Source: JAFNAG01 sp041501225 (GTDB lineage: Bacteria; Acidobacteriota; UBA6911). From it: a DNA stretch of 62,939 bases. The position numbers and the translations under genes were made by a program. The stretch covers positions 1 to 62,939 of the forward strand of contig JBGQNR010000010.1 of the NCBI GenBank assembly GCA_041501225.1, given 5' to 3'. Of this stretch, positions 54,042-61,234 are shown one piece after another; position 1 is the stretch's first letter; each line of letters opens with the position of its first letter. The notes beneath the pieces are model-generated. The model saw nothing but the letters and a program-made list of their open reading frames with translations, ran no database searches and was not told where the DNA came from.

Positions 54042-55007
54042 TCAATCGGGTTGTTTTTTTGCACGCTTACTTAGGAAGGCTCGCAGAGCAGACGTGGATA
54101 GGTTGTACAGGTCCGGGGTTCCCTCGGGTTGGTATTTCCAGCGCATGTGGCCCCAGAGCCAAGTCTCCGGCTGCTCGCGGATGATCCCTTCCAGAATTTG
54201 GTTGAACACCTGGGTGTTGAGGGCAACATCTCGCGTGGTATCGCCGGTGCGGATCAGATCAACCGGGGGAAGAAACTTGATGGCATAGGTTCCACCCGGT
54301 TTGGGAGCGAGATAGCCCGGAATCACCGGGGCATCGGTTCGCAGAGCCAACAGAGCCACGCTGGTCGATGTGGCGGCAGGAAGGCCGAAAAAATCCGCGA
54401 ATACCCCTTCCTGCAGGAACGTGTTTTGATCCATCAGAATGCCTACAGCCCCACCGGCTTTAAGCTTGGCCAGAATGTGGCGGGCAGAATTCTTCTTGTA
54501 AATCACCGTATTGCCTGCTGACTCCCTTACTCTGTGCAGATATCGCTCCAGTGGCGCATTATCGAGCGGGCGGGTCAAGAAGCTCAAGGGATGCCCGTGC
54601 AGAGCATGCGCGGTAGGAAGCAGTTCCCAGGCGCTGAAGTGCCCTGTGAGAAAGAGTATGCCTTTGCCGAGGGCGCGGGCGCGCTCGTAATTGTTCATGC
54701 CGAATTCGGGATCATAGGGAGCCAGTTTGAGGATCTGTTGTCGGTTAAGCCCAGGCATACGGCTGACTTCAAGAAGATTACGGGCCGTGCTCTTAAAACT
54801 TTCTCGGGCAATTCGTTCGTGCTCGCTGGTGGAGAGTTCGGGAAAGGCAATCGTCAAATTCACATGCGCGATGCGCTGGTGCACTCGATCGAGACGAAAG
54901 GTCATGGATGCAAGCGAATTGAGGATGCGAATTGCGCCCGAGCGAGGCGTAACCCGGATGGCGCTCATGGTAAGCCGCGCAATCAGGTAGAGCAGATAGG
55001 ATTCCAA
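54042..55007 (-). CDS. LpxL/HtrB-like lipid A acyltransferase
   Basis: Enzymes of this family add a secondary acyl chain to lipid A at the inner membrane. The essential HX4E motif is H123...E128 in GHFSAWE. An N-terminal hydrophobic anchor (about 1-35) and GVFADFFGLPAATSTSVALL are present. 321 residues. The start is TTG 55007, with AGGA about ten bases upstream. Other acyltransferases of this class act on phosphatidylinositol mannosides, but a Gram-negative setting favours lipid A. Confidence 0.88.
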   Translation of the reverse strand: MESYLLYLIARLTMSAIRVTPRSGAIRILNSLASMTFRLDRVHQRIAHVNLTIAFPELSTSEHERIARESFKSTARNLLEVSRMPGLNRQQILKLAPYDPEFGMNNYERARALGKGILFLTGHFSAWELLPTAHALHGHPLSFLTRPLDNAPLERYLHRVRESAGNTVIYKKNSARHILAKLKAGGAVGILMDQNTFLQEGVFADFFGLPAATSTSVALLALRTDAPVIPGYLAPKPGGTYAIKFLPPVDLIRTGDTTRDVALNTQVFNQILEGIIREQPETWLWGHMRWKYQPEGTPDLYNLSTSALRAFLSKRAKKQPD

Positions 55008-55036
55008 TTTACCGTTTTCCTGAGCGATGCTATACT
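55008..55036 (+). promoter_or_regulatory. Predicted promoter of the unknown three-gene cluster
   Basis: TTTACC (55008-55013) and TATACT (55031-55036) are 17 bp apart. This lies in the 92-bp gap between the divergent lpxL-like gene and the cluster. Confidence 0.5.
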
Positions 55037-55099
55037 GTTGAGGTTAAAAGAGAATACGCTTCATTGTCCTACAACATTCAGGGCCGATGCCAGGGTTCT

Positions 55100-55777
55100 A
55101 TGATCTCTCGGGTCTTGCTTTGGCGATTCTGCGCGTTGGTTATCGTGCTCTTTTTGCTGGCAACCCTCGCCACGACGGCTGGATACAAAGCACGTCCTTG
55201 GACTCCACGTGCGATTGAGTCCTATCCGGCTCAGCTTGTCAGCGAGGGCATCACCATCGCAGTCGATCCGCTGTATAGCGATGCCCTCGCAGCTCAGGTC
55301 TTCGACAAGCCTGACATCGTGGCACGCGGGATTATGCCCTTGGCCGTCATCATTTTCAATAGCAACGACTTCGCGATCGATGTGGATGGCAAAACCATCG
55401 AGTTGCTTCAGGAAGAGGAGCGCATTCGAAGCATCGATCCTCTGCTGGCGGTTGAGCGCATTTACGTGAGCAAGCCTGCCCGTCAGGTGCCGATCGCCAT
55501 TCCCATCCCTCTGCCCAAAATTACGGTCGCCAAGAGCCATGCCGAGGCATGCCAGGATTTCAAGGAAAAGTTCTTCACTCTTTTAAGACACGTGGATCCT
55601 CATTCAACGGCCGGAGGCTTCCTCTTCCTGCCCATCACCCAGGCGGCTAACTTGAATAAAGCGTTGGCAGTCGCCAGGGTATATATCCCGAACATCTATC
55701 GTTCAGATAACGGTAAGAGTCTGTTGTTCTTTGAGATCGATCTCAAACCGGCGGTAGAAGCTGCGACTCGAAAATGA
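55100..55777 (+). CDS. Unrecognised exported protein, first of a three-gene cluster
   Basis: The 225-residue product has an N-terminal membrane span or signal (LWRFCALVIVLFLLATLATT) and then a mixed extracytoplasmic domain with a repeated Val/Ile-rich core (IMPLAVIIFNSNDFAIDVDG). No family is recognised. ATG 55100 was preferred over TTG 55064. The next gene overlaps its stop by four bases (ATGA), so they are coupled. Confidence 0.72.
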   Translation: MISRVLLWRFCALVIVLFLLATLATTAGYKARPWTPRAIESYPAQLVSEGITIAVDPLYSDALAAQVFDKPDIVARGIMPLAVIIFNSNDFAIDVDGKTIELLQEEERIRSIDPLLAVERIYVSKPARQVPIAIPIPLPKITVAKSHAEACQDFKEKFFTLLRHVDPHSTAGGFLFLPITQAANLNKALAVARVYIPNIYRSDNGKSLLFFEIDLKPAVEAATRK

Positions 55778-56148
55778 CCGCATCCCGTGCACGGGAACCC
55801 CATTTTGATCCCCCCTATGACAGCATTTTGAGTGGAATTCTCTCTTTTGGCACTCTCGGCGAGACGGCAGAAACCCTGAAAAGCCTGGAGAATTTGCGTC
55901 AACGTTTTCTCGCCGCAAGCGATAAGAAGGGTGTGGGATATTGTCGACAATTGGGTCTCTTGGGACGCGAGCGGGCGACGATGATCTCCCGCAACCAGCG
56001 CGTCGATCCAAGGAAGCGACTCGTGAAAGAGGAGGCGGCATTGTGGTTCCGCATCTGGCTGGAAACTCCCGAGCTGTTTGCGGATTGGCTGGTGTTGCGC
56101 AAGATGAGTGAGGATTTCCGGAAGTTGCAGGAAAGGGAAGTCTCTTAA
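55774..56148 (+). CDS. Unrecognised small helical protein, second of the cluster
   Basis: A 124-residue, basic, probably helical protein with no membrane span or signal peptide (LKSLENLRQRFLAASDKKGV, WFRIWLETPELFADWLVL). It is translationally coupled to the gene before it and the next gene starts immediately after its stop. Function unknown. Confidence 0.68.
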   Translation: MTASRAREPHFDPPYDSILSGILSFGTLGETAETLKSLENLRQRFLAASDKKGVGYCRQLGLLGRERATMISRNQRVDPRKRLVKEEAALWFRIWLETPELFADWLVLRKMSEDFRKLQEREVS

Positions 56149-57585
56149 ATGAATAGGCAAATGGCTGCGGGAGCAAAGGCGCAGGCTGGACAGGATTCGT
56201 TCCTCAGTGCGCTGCGTTATGATTTGACCGTCGGCTCCGAGGTGCTGGCCTCGTGGATCGGTCACCTGCAGGCAAAAGAAGGAATTGAGAGCCTGTTTGA
56301 GTTGGAGGCGTGGCTCCGAGGCTTGTGCGCATTCTCCGAAGTCAACCATTTGCCGCTCAGCGACAAGGAGAGGGCCTCTTTGATCACGCGCAACTTCGCT
56401 GCCGAAATTCGGATCTTCCGCCTGGCATTGCAGGAGTGCGAGCGCTGTGCAATTCAGCTGTGCAACCTGGGGCAGGATGCCAACCTGGGGTCCTTTGGAC
56501 AGGTTGAGACCCAGATCTACAAGATGGGCGTCCGCAATCTGCAGATCAACAAGATGCTCGAACAGTACACACCCACGGAAAGTCTGGCCGAGTTGCTCGA
56601 GGCCATCCAAGACTTGAAGGTGATGGCGGATGCATTAAGCGATTCCGCACAGCAGGATTTCAGGACCTTTGTCAGTTTGGGCCGAATGCTACAGCGCGAT
56701 GTGCGCAACTGCCGCTATACCGCCATGCTTCTGGGCCAGCGTTTCCGAATTCAATTTGACCGCCGGGACAACGCCGCGTTGAGGGCGGTTCTGCGTTCCA
56801 TACCTGAAGAGCATCTGCGCCGCAATGTGTCGATGGCGTTGCTCTATTTTTACCGGAATCTGAAGTATCTGAAACTGATCTCCGCCGCACTGCGCGAAGA
56901 CCGCCCGCTGCGCCGGTTTCTGGTTATCTTTGCGCTGCTGCACGAACAGACCAACATCCTGTCTGACTTTATCAAGTCTCGTTTTCTCAAGGAAAGGCAG
57001 GGAGGCTCCAGGCTGTACACTGCCGTGGAACTGATCCTGCATTCGCTCAAATTGGAAACGCAGCGCACCTTCAAGCGCGAACTCCTCTCCCTCTCGACGG
57101 AAAGGGATGCCGCGGCAATATACGCTAAAATCGAGAATAGCCATGGGCTACTGCTTAACTGCTATCAGAACAGTGTAGTCACGATGGTCCAGGCCCTCGA
57201 TAAATCCGTGGATGAGAAGGCGCTGTTCCCCGAGATGATCGAAGGAGCCCAGCATGGGCAGGCGCTGAGGAAAGATCTCTGGGACCTGCGAAATGATCTC
57301 AAGTCGGAATTGGACAAGGCGGAAGGCTTGGATTTGAGCCGCGTTCTAGACCGGATCGCACAGTTTCGAGAGTCTTCACTGCGATACCTGATGTATCAGG
57401 ATTGGGGTGAATTTGAGAGCCTCTCCGAATTTCTCATCATGACAGGAAACGAAGTCGAAGCGCGCGTACTGTTGCGAAAATTTGTAAGTTTTCTCGAAGT
57501 TTTGATGCAAGAAGTCTCCAAGCGCAGCGTTTTGCGGGAATCCGGGACGGAGAGCAAAACACCCGGTGACTTTGTGGAAGGGTAG
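56149..57585 (+). CDS. Unrecognised long helical protein, third of the cluster
   Basis: A 478-residue protein, nearly all helical, with no signal peptide or membrane span. Leu/Glu/Arg-rich heptad-like stretches suggest helical bundles (LLEAIQDLKVMADALSDSAQ, RTFKRELLSLSTERDAAAIY). I recognise no enzyme motif. The gene starts on the base after the preceding stop, so the three genes form one transcription unit. A scaffold or regulatory subunit of the cluster's first, membrane-anchored protein is conceivable but not shown. Confidence 0.75.
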   Translation: MNRQMAAGAKAQAGQDSFLSALRYDLTVGSEVLASWIGHLQAKEGIESLFELEAWLRGLCAFSEVNHLPLSDKERASLITRNFAAEIRIFRLALQECERCAIQLCNLGQDANLGSFGQVETQIYKMGVRNLQINKMLEQYTPTESLAELLEAIQDLKVMADALSDSAQQDFRTFVSLGRMLQRDVRNCRYTAMLLGQRFRIQFDRRDNAALRAVLRSIPEEHLRRNVSMALLYFYRNLKYLKLISAALREDRPLRRFLVIFALLHEQTNILSDFIKSRFLKERQGGSRLYTAVELILHSLKLETQRTFKRELLSLSTERDAAAIYAKIENSHGLLLNCYQNSVVTMVQALDKSVDEKALFPEMIEGAQHGQALRKDLWDLRNDLKSELDKAEGLDLSRVLDRIAQFRESSLRYLMYQDWGEFESLSEFLIMTGNEVEARVLLRKFVSFLEVLMQEVSKRSVLRESGTESKTPGDFVEG

Positions 57586-57765
57586 CCCAGGTTAGAATCG
57601 CTCGTCCCGATATGGAGATTTGGAGCCACACGGTAAATAGACTTTAGCAGGAGTCCGAATTCGAGAAGTGTTTGATTCGCAGTGCTGCTTTTAGTAGCAT
57701 TGAGCGAGGCTTGATTCTGCGATGAGCCCGCATTCTTGATCCCTTAAATTCCGGATTTTAAGTCC

Positions 57766-58338
57766 ATGAAAGCGAACTACAAAAAACTGTTCCTCTGGTC
57801 CTCGCTCGGAAGCCTCGCCGTCGGTGCCGCGGTCGCGCTTGCCCGCAGGCCAAAGCGAACGGCCGATCAGCCGCTGGCATGCAGGAAGCTGCCGCGTACC
57901 TGTCACGGAATTCATTTGTGGACAGAGCGCTTTGAGGTTGAGGTCTGGGGAGCGCGGCGCTTTGTGCATGATCGCTATTATCTGCAGCCAACCCCGTTCA
58001 AGGTCTGGAGCGTGCTGGATCTGAGCTATCAGGGTGCCCCGGGGCGGAGCGGCCCGGAGGGCGCGGCAATCTACCATGTCACTCACATCCGTGCCCTGGA
58101 GCAGGGCGATGACGAAGCTGCGCAAGCAGAAGAGTATTTGCAGGACCGCTTCTACGGCATTGTCACGGTGGTGGATGCCACCGGCCGATGCTGCGGCCCC
58201 AACTCCATTGCCCGAGGGGGCATTCTCGAGATCAAGAAATGCTATGTCGGGGGCACAAGCAACGGCGTGGAATCCGGAGAAGTGCATCGATCGATCGGCC
58301 GCATCCTCAATTATCGAATCGAAATCGCCCCAGTCTAG
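57766..58338 (+). CDS. Unrecognised membrane-anchored protein
   Basis: The 190-residue product has one N-terminal anchor (KLFLWSSLGSLAVGAAVAL) followed by a soluble domain with several Cys residues (LACRKLPRTC, TGRCCGPNSIARG, KCYVGG). No family is recognised. It lies 180 bp downstream of the three-gene cluster on the same strand and may or may not belong to it. ATG 57766 has no strong ribosome binding site. Confidence 0.65.
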   Translation: MKANYKKLFLWSSLGSLAVGAAVALARRPKRTADQPLACRKLPRTCHGIHLWTERFEVEVWGARRFVHDRYYLQPTPFKVWSVLDLSYQGAPGRSGPEGAAIYHVTHIRALEQGDDEAAQAEEYLQDRFYGIVTVVDATGRCCGPNSIARGGILEIKKCYVGGTSNGVESGEVHRSIGRILNYRIEIAPV

Positions 58339-58635
58339 ACTACGAAACAGGTTGGCATTTTCCAGCCTTTGATCCGTTCACCGCAAATCACCGTTAATCC
58401 AGGATTCCTAAGTACACGATTTCATAAATACGGCGACATATTTCTTAGGACGCGGATAAACGCGGATAGCGCAAGAACAATCCACGTGCAAACGCACCCG
58501 GGGCTTGCCTGCGTTCATCCGCGTCCCGAAAAATACGTTGCCGCATTTATGAACCACAGTACTAAGTTGAATGGTTAAACCGAAGCAGTGCACGGCTGCT
58601 TCGGAATCCGGATTAATACCACCGCGATCGGTTGT
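58339..58635. repeat. Intergenic region with a long inverted repeat
   Basis: About 133 bp at 58421-58553 form an imperfect inverted repeat: the left arm begins TTCATAAATACGGCGACATA and the right arm reads the same way on the other strand (TTCATAAATGCGGCAACGTA), with about 50 bases per arm. Short open frames on both strands here encode similar peptides because of the symmetry, so they are not genes. Confidence 0.75.
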
Positions 58636-59631
58636 CTAGCGTCCTGAGGCTCCATGCGCTGTTTTTGCGAAACAGAAGCTCAAGGCTTCCTTTCCAGCGC
58701 CCACCTGTACCGCCTGGTTCCGGTCTGAGAGCGCACTTTCCGCGATGACGTTGGCAAGTGGAAATTCCAAATACTCTCTGACGGCTCGCCGCAGGGGTCG
58801 CGCTCCGTAACGCAGATTCGTACCTTTCTCAATCAGGAATCGTTTGGCGGATTCCGACATCGACATGAGGAAGCCTGTCATCGCCACCCGCTCCCGGGTC
58901 TCAGCCAGAAACTTCTCCAGAATCGTCATCAGGTGCTCATATTTCAGGGGATGAAACGTCACGATTTCATCGATCCTGTTGATGAATTCGGGGCTGAAGT
59001 AGTTCTCTACCGCCCCAAGGCATGCCGCACGGATCCTGGCATCTGCCGCCTCCGGATCCATTTCGCGTAGATTCCTCGACGGCGGCCCAAAGCCAAAGAC
59101 TTCGTTCTTGGTGATGTTATCGATCTCCTTGGCACAGACGTTGCTGGTCATCATCACGAAGCAATTCCTAAAACTCAAATCGACTCCGCGCCCGGTCGTC
59201 AGTTCTCCGCGCTCGAGGATCTGCAGCAGGAGATCGAAGAGTGCGCGATCGGCCTTTTCAAGTTCTTCGAACAGCACAATGGTGAGCCGCTTCTCCAGCT
59301 TGTCCTGGGTGAGGAACGGCGCCTGTTCATGCCCGACATATCCGGGGGGGGCGCCCACCAGTTTGGCGACATCATGAGGGTTTTTGAATTCTGTGCAATT
59401 GATTGCCACAACATCGCTTTCTTCACCGTGGATGATCTTTGCGAGCGAGCGTGCAATCTGGCTTTTGCCGGTCCCGGTCGGTCCCAGGAACAGGAATGTC
59501 CCCAAAGGACGCCGGGGATCGCAGATGCCGAGGTCTGCGACAATGACGGTTCTCACGACTGCATCGATAGCTTCGTCCTGGCCGATGATTTCTCTTCTGA
59601 GTTTTTCCCGCAGTTCATTAGCCCTGATCAT
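58636..59631 (-). CDS. Single-module Clp/ClpB-type AAA+ ATPase
   Basis: The sequence corresponds to the second AAA+ module of ClpA/ClpB and the small domain, without the N-terminal domain or first module. Walker A is GPTGTGKS (50-57), the pore loop GYVG (97-100), Walker B region LFEELEKAD (E122-E123 where Asp-Glu is usual), sensor TSN (162-164), an Arg finger in FINRIDE, and sensor 2 in YGARPLRR. 331 residues. No adjacent clpP. It may act as a disaggregase-like remodeller or work with an unknown partner. Confidence 0.88.
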   Translation of the reverse strand: MIRANELREKLRREIIGQDEAIDAVVRTVIVADLGICDPRRPLGTFLFLGPTGTGKSQIARSLAKIIHGEESDVVAINCTEFKNPHDVAKLVGAPPGYVGHEQAPFLTQDKLEKRLTIVLFEELEKADRALFDLLLQILERGELTTGRGVDLSFRNCFVMMTSNVCAKEIDNITKNEVFGFGPPSRNLREMDPEAADARIRAACLGAVENYFSPEFINRIDEIVTFHPLKYEHLMTILEKFLAETRERVAMTGFLMSMSESAKRFLIEKGTNLRYGARPLRRAVREYLEFPLANVIAESALSDRNQAVQVGAGKEALSFCFAKTAHGASGR

Positions 59632-59847
59632 AAACCCTCCTGACCTACCCTCACCGTTCCCCTGGTATATAGATTGAATCCAATATTGAAAGTTTCTTCC
59701 ATCTAAACCAGCGCGTCGGGACTCCCTTCCAAAATCGCAGAATACTATCCAGATCTTCCGTAATCCTGGGGACTTACCGATCCGGTAGGATTTGTGTTAA
59801 CCTTACGCGCTATCTCATTGAGGCTTCGATCGATGGAGGAGGCTGGC
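59632..59847. other. Divergent intergenic region before hisS
   Basis: This 216-bp gap separates the minus-strand Clp-like gene and hisS. I see no repeat or clear promoter pair. The hisS ribosome binding site GGAGGAGG lies at about 59835-59842. Confidence 0.5.
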
Positions 59848-61122
59848 ATGGATGAAACGCTCTTAACAAATCTGACAGGCACGCGGGACATCCTCCCCGA
59901 GGAGATTTCGTCCTGGCATCTCGTCGAGGATGCCGCCAGGAAGATCTTTGCTCACTATGGTTTTCAAGAGATACGCAGCCCCTTACTCGAGGCGACCGAG
60001 CTGTTTGCGCGCGGGATTGGCGGCGAAACCGACATCGTCGGCAAGGAGATGTACACCTTCGAGGATCAGAGCGGCAAGCTGGTCAGCCTGCGCCCGGAAG
60101 CTACGGCATCGACCGTTCGGGCCTATCTGCAGCACAACATGAACCGCGGAGCTGGTCTTACCAAGCTCTATTACATAGGGCCCATGTTCCGGCACGAGAA
60201 GAAGCAGAAGGGGCGCTGGCGGCAGTTTTATCAGATTGGCGCTGAGGCCCTGGGTTCGGACCATCCTGCAATCGAGGCAGAGGTTATCGAGATGCTGCTG
60301 TTTTTTCTGGATTCGCTTCAAGTCAAAGCGCGCCTGCTGATTAACTCAGTCGGCGACGGCAACTGCCGGCCGCGCTATATTGAGCTGTTGCGTCAAGAGT
60401 TGCAGCAGCATCAGGCTGCGCTATGCGAAGACTGCCGGCGTCGCACAGAGGTCAATCCTCTCAGGGTGCTGGATTGCAAGGTAGAATCCTGCCAGCTGAT
60501 TATCGCCCAACTCCCGAAGATCGCCGACAACCTCTGTGAGGAATGTTCGAGCCATTTCGAGCGGGTAAAGCACCACCTGCAGGAGGCCGGGATCAGCTAT
60601 GAGATCGTCCCACGGCTGGTTCGCGGGCTGGATTATTATGTAAAGACAGCCTTCGAGATCGTCAGCGGCGAGTTGGGGGCACAGAATGCCCTCGTGGGCG
60701 GCGGGCGTTACGATGGGCTCGCCGAGGTACTCGGCGGACCGCGCGTCCCGGGTTTCGGGTTTGCCATGGGGCTCGATCGGCTGGTCATGCTTCTGCCCGA
60801 ACAGGTGCATGCAAGGGGAAGGCAGATTCCGGAGATATACCTCGCGCATTTAGGGGACGGAGCCTTTGCAAAGGCTCGTTTCATCGCCCGCCTGCTGCGC
60901 AATAGAGGATTTGCCTGCCACCTCGAGTTCACCGGCGGCAGCTTGAAAAGTCAGATGCGGATGGCCAACCGGGTGGGCGCACGCACCGTGCTGATCATCG
61001 GCGCAGATGAACTTGCTCGCGATCGTTATCCGATTAAGCAGATGCAGGATTCGTCGCAGCAGGAGGTGGAGCTGTCAGAGATCGAGGGTTACCTGCGCAA
61101 GCAGCGTGAGACCTCAAATTAA
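59848..61122 (+). CDS. hisS: Histidyl-tRNA synthetase
   Basis: Charges tRNA-His. Class II motifs are visible: motif 2 region FRHEKKQKGRWRQFYQIGAE, RPEATASTVRAYLQHN, and the histidine-specific LVRGLDYYVKTAFEI; a C-terminal anticodon-binding domain follows. GGAGGAGG lies five bases before ATG 59848, which fixes the start (424 residues) over longer frames. mutL lies 112 bp downstream. Confidence 0.96.
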   Translation: MDETLLTNLTGTRDILPEEISSWHLVEDAARKIFAHYGFQEIRSPLLEATELFARGIGGETDIVGKEMYTFEDQSGKLVSLRPEATASTVRAYLQHNMNRGAGLTKLYYIGPMFRHEKKQKGRWRQFYQIGAEALGSDHPAIEAEVIEMLLFFLDSLQVKARLLINSVGDGNCRPRYIELLRQELQQHQAALCEDCRRRTEVNPLRVLDCKVESCQLIIAQLPKIADNLCEECSSHFERVKHHLQEAGISYEIVPRLVRGLDYYVKTAFEIVSGELGAQNALVGGGRYDGLAEVLGGPRVPGFGFAMGLDRLVMLLPEQVHARGRQIPEIYLAHLGDGAFAKARFIARLLRNRGFACHLEFTGGSLKSQMRMANRVGARTVLIIGADELARDRYPIKQMQDSSQQEVELSEIEGYLRKQRETSN

Positions 61123-61234
61123 GAGCCAAAGACGGGTCAATGAATTCTGTTTGCGCTGAGCCTTCAAGCTTGTCGGATTTGCCTGCGCTGCATGGTATGG
61201 GTTCATCGCGCCTGATGCAAAATGGTCACACCTT

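Noticed and set aside
58369..58593. Two small proteins on opposite strands
   Set aside because: Their similarity is explained by the inverted repeat at 58421-58553 and neither has a ribosome binding site.
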